Assembly (NCBI GenBank): GCA_024196135.1
Contig: JAMQCK010000013.1
Location: 62,596 to 126,595, forward strand
Reading direction: 5' to 3'
Source of the DNA: Pleurotus ostreatus/Saccharomyces cerevisiae fusant
Lineage: Eukaryota > Opisthokonta
DNA length: 64,000 nucleotides
Under the pieces are notes generated by a model. It worked only from the letters and a program-made list of their open reading frames with translations, made no database searches and was not told the origin of the DNA. Each line of letters starts with the position of its first letter. Positions within the stretch are counted from its first letter, which is position 1. Below are positions 34,601 to 45,100 of this stretch, piece by piece. The position numbers and the translations under genes are program-made.

Positions 34601-35085
34601 TTCTCCTTCTTCAGCGAGTCTATGTGCTGGATAGATATCAGAATAGCGCATATAGCGCAGGACGTAGCACGCACCTTCTCTTGATCTCGCAGCGTCAGCG
34701 GTGCACCCTTGCTCGCCCTCCCTGCTCGTTTCGCCGACCGCGCGGGCATGGGTGTCTCCGGCTCATCAGTTGCCTTCTTCTTCGCTCCCGGCGTACCGAG
34801 TACGTCCTCCTCCTCCATAATATCATCGTCGTGATCGTTCAGTGCGCTCAGCCGCCGAGACAGCGACATTGCCGGTTCCTTTCGCCTGTTTGTCGGTGGC
34901 GGAGATGGTGTGGACACCGGTGCAGACGAGGGTGCCGTGGTCGCTGAAGTTGTTGATGGTACGCGCCGGGTCGTCTTCCTCGCCGGCGTCGAAAAGCCGG
35001 AGGATATGGACCCGAGGGAAAACTCGGGGTTCCCGACCGACTGCGCGATGGACAGGTCGGGCATCGAGTTGAGGGCGCTGGACAT
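31694..35085 (-). CDS. Centrosomin-motif spindle pole body coiled-coil protein (1033 aa)
   Basis: Seven exons: 34675-35085, 33736-34626, 33392-33688, 32538-33344, 32202-32489, 31841-32148 and 31694-31793. The N-terminal 100 residues are Ser/Pro-rich and disordered. Next is the centrosomin N-terminal motif 1: TLRDQEK, then HIDSLKKENFNVKLRVHFLE, continuing to LKQNINLKIEVQNRGLEIKK. Nearly all the rest is heptad-patterned coiled coil. Proteins with this motif (Pcp1/Mto1 in fission yeast, centrosomin/CDK5RAP2 in animals) recruit gamma-tubulin complexes to spindle poles or microtubule organising centres. I could not decide between Pcp1 and Mto1 type because no C-terminal PACT-like box is evident. 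Confidence 0.88.
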
Positions 35086-35487
35086 CGCGCCCGACGTCCT
35101 GCGAGGCCGATGTCGTCCAAGTTGTGAAGGTCCTGATCAAGCGCCCGCGACCGTCAGGTTCAAGATGGATTCGGTCACGAGATCGCTTTAGGTTTGTTTG
35201 TTTTTTCTACTTTTGGAAGGCTTTGTTTTCCTGAGCAGGATGTATTTCCTGATTTGTACATGAGCTGATAGGTATTGTCGGTAGCGTATTAGCGCAAAAG
35301 GTAAGTAAGAGGACGCCATATATTGGGAGGTAGATATCAGAACGGAAGGTTAGTGAAAGCATAGTAAATACAAGCGCTGTACCGCAAAAGCCCAGTAAGA
35401 TACAAAGAAATAAGTTAGCCAATTGTACATGGGTACCCAATGTGACTGGCTGTAGCCGTAGGGTTACTCGCAAGTCCCTAGTCGTCC
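35086..35487. other. Intergenic region, AT-richer
   Basis: About 400 bp between two minus-strand genes. It is relatively A/T-rich around 35200-35420. No gene was seen. Confidence 0.4.
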
Positions 35488-36992
35488 TCACTTGGACGTC
35501 GTCGCCGATGCAGATGCCTGGTGGTGGAGCGACACCTCGCCTTCCATGACATGCGGTTCAAGCTCGTCGCTGCCCACGCCACGAAATTTGAGAGCGTAAT
35601 CCCTACACGCCTCCCGACTCTTCGCTAGCTCCGGGTCATCGCGGTCGAGCGCATAGATCTCGAACCACGGGAAGTTGTGCTTGAGCAGCGCGCGGAGCTG
35701 CGGCAGTAGGTTCTTGTCTGGCGCATACGTGCCCGAGTTGTTGTCGATGACAAGCTCCCAGTCGACGTCGTCATCCGCAATATCGTCGTGGAAGTTCTGC
35801 CAGCCACCCTTGGGGCGAGGGTGGAACTCGCCGGAATAGCGCACCGTCTCTGCACAGTTGGCATGGAGCGCATGCTTGGAGGCGACATCGACGAAAAAGG
35901 CAGCGCCCGTCTCGCTGAATCGGAAGGAGTCGTCATCGGAGGAGATGATGTAGGTATATACAGCAGGACGGACACGATTCGCGAATTGGCGGCCGCGATC
36001 CGTATTGGGACGAGAGGAACCGCCACCTTGCAAGATCTTCTTCACGTCCGCTGCACTCTCGATGATGCCGAACCCGTTGGTGATGCTTCGTGCGTAGAGC
36101 AGCTTGTGGCCTGCTTGGATAGTGGTGCGCACGAGAGGCGAGCCTTTGAAGATCTTCTGTGCGGCAGGATATGCCTCATTCCAATGCTGGTAGTGGCCGT
36201 TGAAGAATAGGGGCACGCCGATGAGGTACATCTTCCACGTCGAATAGAGGCGGGCGTCATTGATGTTGGTGAAGGCGCCGACGGTGGGGGAGCAGTGGCG
36301 CGAGTAGCGGATAGGGCCAGCAAAGAGATAGGGGTGCTCGGCGGGATTAGGGTCTGTTGATGGCTCGCTGTCGAGCTTTGGACGACTGGTAAGTACGGCT
36401 CTAGCAACATGAAGAAGTACACTTACCTTCAGCCAGAAGGAGCCCCTTGATCGAAGCTTGAGAGGAGGCGCCTCTATCTCGATCTCCTTCGTTCCCGGAT
36501 TGACTGTCGTCTTCACCCTGCCAATGTAGTCGTCGTTCGGCGTACGGATATCCTTGTCAAGGACCTCGACCTGGAGATGAGCGTGCAGGGGTACGTTTTT
36601 CACGTGCCACACTTCATTCCAGACGGGATTCAGAGTGTTGACCTGGACGCTCGATCTGCGTACTTCTCGTCAGCTGCGCCAGAATACAGGAGCACGAACA
36701 CGCACACAAACGAGATCCGGTCGTCGATCTTAGCCACAAAGTACGGATCGGCAGAGCCCACGACGTCCATCTTCGGGAGGCCCGTGGCCCCGATAAACTA
36801 GGTGATCTCGAGATCAGGTCTCGGCGCCAAGCGCGACCACGGAGAAGCATGACGCACCTGTATGGTCAAGTCGTGGTACGCGACATCGACGACCTTGTCC
36901 GCCATGAACTCGCGCGTAACCTTGGAGAGATCGTGCGCGTTCCCCTTCGCATCGTGCGCGACGTCGTGAAGGGTGTGTAGCAACCGAGACAT
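35488..36992 (-). CDS. C2-domain protein (about 447 aa)
   Basis: Four exons: 36858-36992, 36706-36797, 36427-36655 and 35488-36375. A short N-terminal helix (HDVAHDAKGNAHDLSKVTRE) leads into a C2 domain: VVDVAYHDLTIQFIGATGLP, then MDVVGSADPYFVAKI, NTLNPVWNEVW and LDKDIRTPNDDYIG. These Asp residues form the usual Ca2+-binding loops. The C-terminal 290 residues contain RYSRHCSPTVGAFTNINDAR, WELVIDNNSGTYAPDKNLLP and NFPWFEIYALDRDD. I recall this C-terminal module in other fungal C2 proteins but know no function. The intron at 36376-36426 is 51 nt, a multiple of three and free of stops, so a retained form adding 17 residues is possible. Probably a membrane-lipid-associated protein. Confidence 0.82.
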
Positions 36993-38097
36993 TGTGAATG
37001 GATTCCTGGAACCGCCGGTCATGAGGGGAGGAGGCAAGGGCAGGTAAGAGGTGGAGACTTTACGTTAGCGCTCTTCACGAATTTAAGGCAGTGAGGGGAG
37101 GATTCAGGAGAGGACAAACGCCGGAGCGCAGCGCGCTCAGGTGCTACATTTAGAATTGGTGATCGCGCGCGCGGCTGTGCAACATCGCTGCGCCCTTCCG
37201 CCGTGAGCCCCGAAGCGCTGCAACACTAGACCTGAAGATGGGCGCCTCGGGATCACGGAAGTAATACAGGTCCTGTCCAGCCAGTACCTCTTTACAGGGC
37301 ATTCCGACCTGCCTCCGTCCAGAATGCATTCGGAGGGTAAAGGTGAATGACGTAGACGGGCCGTCGACCGCTCCTCAGGCGAGAGAAGATGGGCTGCATC
37401 CGCTCGGAGCGCAACAGCTGCGATAACTTATTACAGCTGGTCATACTGGACGGCAAGTACGCCAGACCGTCCAGTTGAATTTTGGGGGAAAAATTGGCCG
37501 AACGCTGTTGAACCAGAAGCTGGAGATTAGAAAAGGCTCATACTCGAAAGCAGCGGTCTCGTACCTACCGGCAAGCTAGAAATCAAAGGTTCTTGCCAGA
37601 AGAATCTGTAGCTGTTCATGGCGGTCTTGTACTACATGCGAGCCGAGTAAGGCGGTGATTGAACTGGCACCTGAGTCTCACGTGCTTTCCGCGTGACCAT
37701 AACCGCAACAGTCAAGTCACCCTGCCCCGTTTGAGCTCACAAATCAGGAGGGAGGCAACAACAGTTCATTACCGGAAAGGTATACAGTCGTGAGTACCTC
37801 CTAGAGCCAATGCCAGCCTGCGGTATGTATTCTAGTTCAGTCAGGTCTATGCTCTATGGGTCGCTTGCCAACAAGCGCATGTCTACACGTATCGAATCGT
37901 AGGTATCGGGAAAAGAAAATAAGTAGAGGATGGTACAGGCTGCGTTTTCAACTCTAGGAAAGCACGACTCCAAAGTCCTTGGGATGATACACGAAATTGC
38001 GGTCTAGGGTCATGAGGGGAAGGATTGGAGGAGGGTAGGTAGGGTTTGGGGGAAGGTTGAGGGGTAGGAAGGGTCGAGAACAGGGTACGGTAACACG
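36993..38097. other. Long gene-free region
   Basis: About 1.1 kb without a supported gene on either strand. It lies upstream of the C2-domain gene and downstream of PDX1. No repeat or RNA was recognised. Confidence 0.4.
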
Positions 38098-39012
38098 TTA
38101 GAGGGATGCAGCAGGTGGGTTGGTAGGCATGCGGGGGAAGCGTGGTGGCCAGTACCGGCGCGCCTGAGTAAGCAGGCGGCTGGTAAGGCCATTAGGATTG
38201 CCTTCACGAGACCATAAGCCGCTAGACACAGCCAACGCCAAGTAAGGGATCTCACCAAGCGCACGCATTCGTAGGGCAGCCAGAAGCCACGACGGCCAGG
38301 TCAGCCTGAGCTCTGCAGGCATGCCAATAGCCGAGGGGCGATCGATGACCGCGAGCGCGCGCTCCTTCGCCTCCCGAGCTGCCTCGAGCTGGGCTTCGCG
38401 TGCGCGCACGAAGGCGAGGACGTCGCCCTTGGTGAGCATGCCGCGCGTGCCAGTGCCCGGGATCGCGGCTGCGTCGACAGCCGATATCCTGTGTGCTGCG
38501 AGCAAACGGCGCACGGACGGGAAGATCGGCTGGGCGGGGAGCTCGAGGCGCGAGATGTCGTCGCCCTCGTCGGCGAGCAGCGCGAGGACCTTGCCCACAC
38601 GAACGCGCTTGTAGCCGTCGGGCACCTGGACGGTGGGTCAGTCTGGGCCGGCCCAGTAGCAACATAGTACGTACAATGATTTTGCCAACGACGCCGTCGC
38701 GCTGCGCCTCGACGTCGACCATAGTTTTGTCAGTCTCCTATTCAGCAATGTCGGTGGCAAAGCGACTGAGGATCAACGAAGACCACGCACAATTTCTAGA
38801 AGGACGTCGCCAACATGAAAGGCGTCGCCCTCCTTCATCTTCCACTTCGCGATGTCGCCCTCCGTCATATCAGGGTACGGGATCGGCATGGCCAGCTGGC
38901 TGATGCAACCGCGCACCGCGCTACAGTGCAGCGCCCGCGCCGCCGCCACCCGAGCCACCGGCACACTCGCCAGCACACCGGCCGCCACCCTCAGGGTCGC
39001 TACAGCAGACAT
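38098..39012 (-). CDS. PDX1: Pyruvate dehydrogenase complex E3-binding protein (protein X)
   Basis: About four exons (approximately 38792-39012, 38674-38737, 38256-38625, 38098-38201) encode about 252 residues. A mitochondrial presequence (RVAAARALHCSAVRG) precedes a lipoyl domain: AMPIPYPDMTEGDIAKWKMK, EGDAFHVGDVLLEI, then ETDKTMVDVEAQRDGVVGKI, with the lipoylated Lys in TDKT. An E3-binding domain follows: PSVRRLLAAHRISAVDAAAI and GTGTRGMLTKGDVLAFV. There is no acyltransferase catalytic domain and no HxxxDG motif, so this is protein X rather than E2. It tethers dihydrolipoamide dehydrogenase to the complex in the mitochondrial matrix. The last intron (38202-38255) is 54 nt and stop-free, so intron retention adding 18 residues cannot be excluded. 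Confidence 0.88.
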
Positions 39013-39543
39013 TCGCTATGCCTTGCTGAAGTCTAGGAGTCTAGTAGTCGAAGTAAGAGGAAGAGATCGAAGGAAAGAATGCAGCCCACCGCCGATCGTG
39101 AAGGGCTTATGAGTCCGCGCGATTCAGGGTTGTGTTGCGCGGCGACGGCGGGTCGAGAGGCGGCTCGTCGTCGGGCGGCGGGTGCGAAGCTCATAGGTGT
39201 GGGTCCAGGCGGGGGCCTGGGCTGCGCGCGGGCGCTTGTTGTGCGCGGCGCACTGAATTGGGCATGTGACTGCGCGGCCTGATCGTCGAGGCGATCGCGT
39301 TCCGCGGACCCCTAACATGGCTGCCGTGCCCTGCCTTCCGCCTTGTCTGACGTGTGTGCAAAGGCGCTGGTCTTTCATCTTGGTTGACGAGGCAGGCCGC
39401 AAAGCTTCTGGGCATAGGGCGACGCTGACCGGCGCGGGCATCCATAATGAGAACAATAATGATATCGATACAGTCTTTTGCATGATGGTGGGTATTGTGG
39501 CCTGTCTGTGCTCTGACGGTGCTACAGTCAAATTTTCTTTTCT
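39013..39543. other. Intergenic region
   Basis: About 530 bp between PDX1 and the 3' end of MAK10. Only low-quality open frames are present. Confidence 0.4.
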
Positions 39544-42324
39544 CTATGAAGGGGTCGATGCAGGAGATAAAAGGAGAGGGAGCCAGGGGTGTACGCTCGG
39601 ATCCCACTTCAGGCGACGCTGGTCGAAGTGTTCAACACCGGCGATTAAAGAAGGGGCTTCGGATAGATGCTCGCAAGCTTCCATCGTAATCTGCACCATC
39701 TATAGCAGGCCGGTCAGTGAAAGGGCACAAAGCTGAGGCACTGCACTCACCCGCCGCTGGTCCTGGGCCCAGAGACCGCCGGAGGACGTAAGGTGCCTCT
39801 GAGCGAGGTCACCGAACGCATCGCGCGCTGCACGGAAGAACATCCCGGGCCCGGCCTGCAAGGGATCATCCGCCGGGGGCGGTCCTTCTTGAGGAGCTGG
39901 TTGCAGAGGTTGCAGCACATCCTTGCAGCACGCCATGAACCGGTCGTACTCGGGCCCGCACACCAGCATGGTGTCGATGGCGTCGAAGTCGGGCACGAAC
40001 GCCCACTTCCAGCGCCGGTAGAAGTTCGCGCGCACTTCTTTCCAAGGACGGCGGAGGGGGATGGTGAGCTGGGGGGATGTGAGCATATGTGCGAATCGGA
40101 GACAATGAAGACATCCTCACCAGCCACAAGCCTTTCCATGCGGATCGGAGCGCGGCGTACCAGTCTCGCTCGAACCTGAGGTCTCGCTTCGTTTGCGATT
40201 CTGTACGACAAAGGGGTTGAGCGTGATTCAGTGTACGCGTGCCCTAACTCACCTTCAGGCAAAACTGAAAGCAGCTCATCTAGACACTTGACCAATGCGC
40301 CCGCAATTCTGGTCGCGTAAAAGAACGCGAACGGTCGTTCGGAGGGTGCGTAGAGTTCGAGTTGCTGGCCGTCCGCGACGATTTCGTGCTGCGTGCGTAG
40401 AAGCCATAGCAACGGTGCTTTATGCAGGTGTCGCACAGGTGAGGGGTCGGGGATAGACTGCGATGGGAGGAGGAGAGGTTCAGCTCAATGTGTGGCAACA
40501 GGAAGAGAGGGGTTGGCGACTGACGGGTAAGAGACGGGTCACCACTTCCTCGAGGGTGTCGTAGAGGGCGTGCCACTCTACGACGGATCGCGAAAGGAAT
40601 CGTCTTCGCCGAGGAGGGTTCGCCCATTGTGCTTTGATGTACAGTGGTAGGTTCTGCATGCAACGACGTGTCAGTGCAGGCCGAATCGCGGGCAGACGGG
40701 ACTTACATGCGCAATGCTCCGGTCGATGGATGTGAGGTCGATGCCCTCGCAGCAATTCGTCAAGATCGTGCGGACGTGCTCGTAGCGCATGCCCAGAGTC
40801 TCCGTGAAAAAGCGGTCGAGGATCCATCGAGAGTCGTAGCGTCCCAGATATAGGACTCCGGTATAGAATGCACTCTTCATAGATTGTCAGACGTGCAATG
40901 GAATGATAATCTAGATACCATACCTGATACAACGAGCGGGTATATGCGTTGTTGGGACGGTCAGGTAGCCACAGCCGCAAGTCGCCGACTGTCTAGCTCG
41001 TTGTTAGGTGTCTTTCCAGCGCAAATTCTCAAGCCCACCCACCCGCCATATCGTCAAATCCGACACCACAGTTAACGACGCAACCTCTTCCCACCGGTCA
41101 ACCATATGCGCGACGTCTTTTAGCGTCTCTTCTATTGGACGCAGCGTGATGACGCGCACGGGGATAAAGGTGTTGAGGCGGCGGGCGATGTAAGGGTCGA
41201 ATGCGAGTTGCGCAGGTGAGTTGGGTGAAGGGGTGGGAGGGGGGGTCATTTGCATAGTTTTTAAATGTCGGCGGGCTTCTTCGAAGAGGGGAAATACCAA
41301 GGGTAGGTTGCGGAACATGTCGGTGCTCATGAACGTGATCATAGTCTGCAAAGGAAGTAAGAACGCTGCAGTGCGATGACGGGGACGACTTACATACCTT
41401 CATCAGCGCAAGCCGCGCCGCCAGTGCGTTCCGCCAGTATGGAGTGACTGAGTGACCGTGAGGTTATGTTTACCGCTCAAAAAAGCACCGCACCTTGATC
41501 GGTGTTCCATAGCCAATGCAGCGCATTATCGAGCTGTCTGAGGATATAGGGTAGTTGAATAGCCTCTAAGAGCGAAACTTCGCATTTGTCGCTTTGCCAG
41601 TCTTCCGTCTACAAAGAACATGAGATCATGAAGGAGATAGATATTCGTTATGCGTACATCTTCCTGTAGGCTAGTAGATAACTGCGTCCAGACTATTCCG
41701 CAGCATTTGAGTAGGCCCATCACGTATGCCCGCAAGACGATCGTGACTAGGGATAGAGGTCGCGCGGGGTCTTCTTGCAGCGCATCGTACGGGAGGAAGT
41801 CCGGGTTCAGGACTTCCAACGCGTGGGTGTATAGGAATGTGAAGACGGTGTGCGCCAGTGGGCTTCCTAGCATCCATTCGACCTAGGAAGTAGTCATTAG
41901 ATGTGATCGCGGTGCTTGCCCTTGTCTACACACCTGGTATGCCAGTGCCGTATCAAACATCCAGCATAGCTCCTCAGGAAGAAGGGGGGCAAGGGGGTCA
42001 AACGGCGGACGGCTTGTCTGCTCAGGCATCTCAAGCCCGCTATCCAGTCTGGGCTCCCCGATCTGCATTCACGCGCGTCAGCGATGTCCAACGCGTCCCC
42101 CACGCGACGCACCTCCACCGCGCTCATTGCCTCTTGCAGCGAGTACCCATCCATCAGGACGAGGTCTCCGGGGTTCATATCTTGTGCACGCAGGGCGATA
42201 TTCAGCGGCGGAATTGGAAGGCGTCCCTGGGTGCGTACTAACCAGCCGCGGCGTCGGTGAAGACGGACATGACATCTCGAAACTCGTCGCCCCCGGGGAG
42301 GCCGCCAACATCGTATGCTGCCAT
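39544..42324 (-). CDS. MAK10: NatC N-terminal acetyltransferase auxiliary subunit Mak10/Naa35
   Basis: About 14 exons: 42243-42324, 42113-42180, 41934-42062, 41658-41882, 41494-41608, 41398-41447, 41039-41345, 40924-40988, 40707-40874, 40525-40653, 40253-40457, then segments at about 40115-40199 and 39751-40070, and 39544-39699. The start is MAAYDVGGLPGGDEFRDVMS. The diagnostic core reads MNPGDLVLMDGYSLQEAMSA, FDPLAPLLPEELCWMFDTAL and VEWMLGSPLAHTVFTFLY, followed by VLRAYVMGLLKCC. Later segments include HEIVADGQQLELYAPSERPF and FFYATRIAGALVKC. Mak10 anchors the catalytic Naa30 to ribosomes for acetylation of Met-hydrophobic N-termini. All frames join without stops. Confidence 0.88.
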
Positions 42325-42614
42325 TGCGAGGGGGGTAGCGCGGGGGCGCGGGGCTCAAAATGAAGTGATGGTGAGGAACAAGGTGCTCAATCACTAGCAG
42401 GAAATCCTGCGTCATGTTTGTCACTATTTGCAGCCTTTGAGCACCGTAAGCGCCGGTTACCTTCGCGTCCGTCCTCTTGCGTCTTTCAGGACGACGAGCA
42501 AAGGACGAGCATGATTGAGCTTTACTGGTGCAATACATGTATGTATGTCGGATGCTTCTACAGTCCCGGTATATATGTAGTCCAATAAGTCTGAAGCGAC
42601 CAGGCCCAGTCCGC

Positions 42615-44265
42615 TCAGAAGAGCACGACTATCATGGATATATCGTCCCTGAGCAGCATGAGTACCTCGGCGTATAGGAAAGCAACGTTACTCACCTGTA
42701 TCTCCTAGTCCGTGGGGGTGCAATATGAAGAAGAGCGGACGTGAGATTGACGTTCGCGCCACCCAAAGCGTTCCGCGCGAGATGAGCAGTGACCGTGTCA
42801 TCCACATTGATAAAGCGCTTTTGCGCGTGCCACCAAGGGTACATCTTCGTATAGTCTGGCTTCATCTCGACGACGGGTAGCTCATCCCTCTCAATCACAT
42901 CCTTTTGCGTCGATTCGTGTGCCGAAGACACAATGTCGTGTTGAGGGTGGTGTACCTCGCTCTCACTGTGCTTCTCCAGCCACACCCCCACAAGCCCCAC
43001 CACCTCCTCGTTCGTCAAGCAGTCCCACAGCCCGTCGCTCGCCATCACCAGCACATCGCCGGACTGCACATGCGTCGTCGTGATCTCCGGCTCCGCCGTG
43101 AAGTACGGCGGCGTCTTCACGTTCGGCCGCGGGTAGTCGCACAGGTAGTCCTCGAAGAGCCGCTTCTGAAGCGCGCGCGACCACTTGTACGCGGCATCGC
43201 CGAAGGCGCGCGCCATGCCCCAGCCCATGACGCGCCCGTTCGCGCCAATGGTTTCCCCGGGGTGCTCGCCCTCCATGCGCGCCATCTCGCGCTCGTTGTG
43301 TGCGTTTTGATCCTGGGTGAGCTCGAGGACTTTCCAGCGGCGCTTGCCGGCGGAGTCGACGACGGGGCGGCCGAGGACGGCGCGCGAGTCGCCTGTGAGC
43401 GCCATGTGCAGCTCGCGAGAGTCGGTGTCGAGGAAGCCGAGCAGGGCACACGAGCCTGAGAGTGCAGGAGCGAGCAAGTCTTGCGCACGACCGTCGTGAG
43501 GACCGGAGAGAGCGCGTTCCGCTGCCCAGTGTACGATGTCATCGTCGACGCGGAGGAAGGCTTCCTTGATAGTCTGGTCGATTTCCTCAGCAGGAGGGTG
43601 TACTGGCCCCGAGGACTCTAGAGGCGCGTCCACTTGGTGCTCAACCCCATCATCGACGTCGACGGGCTGAGACAGCCTAGCATGCTTGGAGTACAAGTCC
43701 GCAAGGGCGCCCAAGACCGCGGTAGGTAGAATTAGACTAAGCAACATGCTCGTCGCATTACCATTGTGGCCGTCGAAGATGCCCATAAACAACCAGTGCT
43801 GACCACCCGGCAACGGCGCTATCGCGCGCGAAACCTGATCCTCGTTCGGCCAATTGCTACGAAAGTGTCAGCACATGAATCCGTGAGACACGAAGTCGAA
43901 GGCCCGCCGACTTGCCTTTCCAAGCTGAAGCCCTCCATGTAAGTTATCCCAAGGTCCGGATGGGACTCTATCTCGACAACCCTGCTTCGCAGAGTATCTC
44001 CCGGATCATCCGTCTCGTGCAGCGCGGGCTTTGTTAGCTCTCCCGGTGGTGGGAGACCCTGCGGGTCACGCTTCGCCCAGTCATCGTCAGATGGCCGCTG
44101 CTCGTTGGTATCGGCGTGTAGCCTCTGATGGACAGAGAGGTAGCTGGCACCTGCTGCTATACTGATGCCCAGGATGAGCGCATGTCCTGAGCGCCTGGGA
44201 AGGGGCGCAGGACGCGCCGCTGCAGCACTCCTCCGGAACGCATGGCGGAGAAACGGTCGGAGCAT
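42615..44265 (-). CDS. Mitochondrial PP2C-type protein phosphatase (514 aa)
   Basis: Three exons: 43916-44265, 42696-43856 and 42615-42648. The N-terminus (MLRPFLRHAFRRSAAAARPA) is a mitochondrial presequence, followed by one hydrophobic segment (HALILGISIAAGASYLSV). The PP2C catalytic motifs are present: FMGIFDGHNG, LSGSCALLGF, MALTGDSRAVLGR, LTQDQNAHNEREMARMEGEH and DVLVMASDGLWDCLTNEEVV, with DDISMIVVLF closing the fold. The metal-binding Asp residues are intact. The combination of mitochondrial signal and sequence type suggests a pyruvate dehydrogenase phosphatase (yeast Ptc5-like). Intron 1 uses a GC donor (GCAAGT). PDX1 of the same complex lies one gene away on the same strand. Confidence 0.87.
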
Positions 44266-45100
44266 GGCGCTGGTGGCGTACGAATCAGCTGAAGTCTGGA
44301 GCTACTGATTAGTACGGTTTCCTATCTCGACTGAAGGACCTTACAGATGTCACTTCAGAGTTGGAACAGGAACCGTGGGCATAGCACTCGACCACGTCGA
44401 AGTTCGAGTTGATTCGAACGCGTGACGTCAAACAATAGTCCCTTATTTGCCGCTATTTGCTGTCATTCAAGTTCGCGTGCTTTGTTTGTTCGTCTTCTGA
44501 CGGGGTCTGTAGAACGCAATCTGGCAAGCGCCACCAGCCCAAGGATCCACAGATGACAGCAGACAGCTTCTGTACCCCAGCGCTTATCGATGAGGGTACT
44601 GTCACTGTCGCGGTCTTTGCGGCTCGCCTACTCCCACCCAATCCCCCCTATCGTCTACGAGACGCGCACAATATATAGCAGCAGACTTTGTACATATCAG
44701 CAGCCAGGCAGAATAGCAATGCTACAACGATTTACGCAAGCCAGATACCCCAATTACCAAGGCATCCTCCGTTTTCTCAAGTATAAAAGCTCAGCCCATC
44801 GTCCACCCCCGCGAAAGCCTGATAGCAAACAGTAGCGTACGGGTCAAAGCAGGAGGCAAATGAAGAGGCAGAAGCATGGAAGGGGGTGAAGTCGAAGAAA
44901 CAGAAATGGGGTTAGTAGAATATATACAGACGAAGAAGGCGAGGAAACACTGACAAAAATTGGGTACCGCAAATCGGGGGTTACTCGAGAGCTGGCGAAG
45001 AAGAAGAAAGAGGAAGAAGAAAAAGGGAACCTGAGAGGCAGGCGGACACAACAAGAAATGTGGAGAGAACAAACGCATTGTATAGTCTGATGCTACGCGG
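44266..45100. other. Intergenic region
   Basis: About 830 bp, with purine-rich GAAGAAGAAAGAGG tracts near 45000-45040. No gene was seen. Confidence 0.4.
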
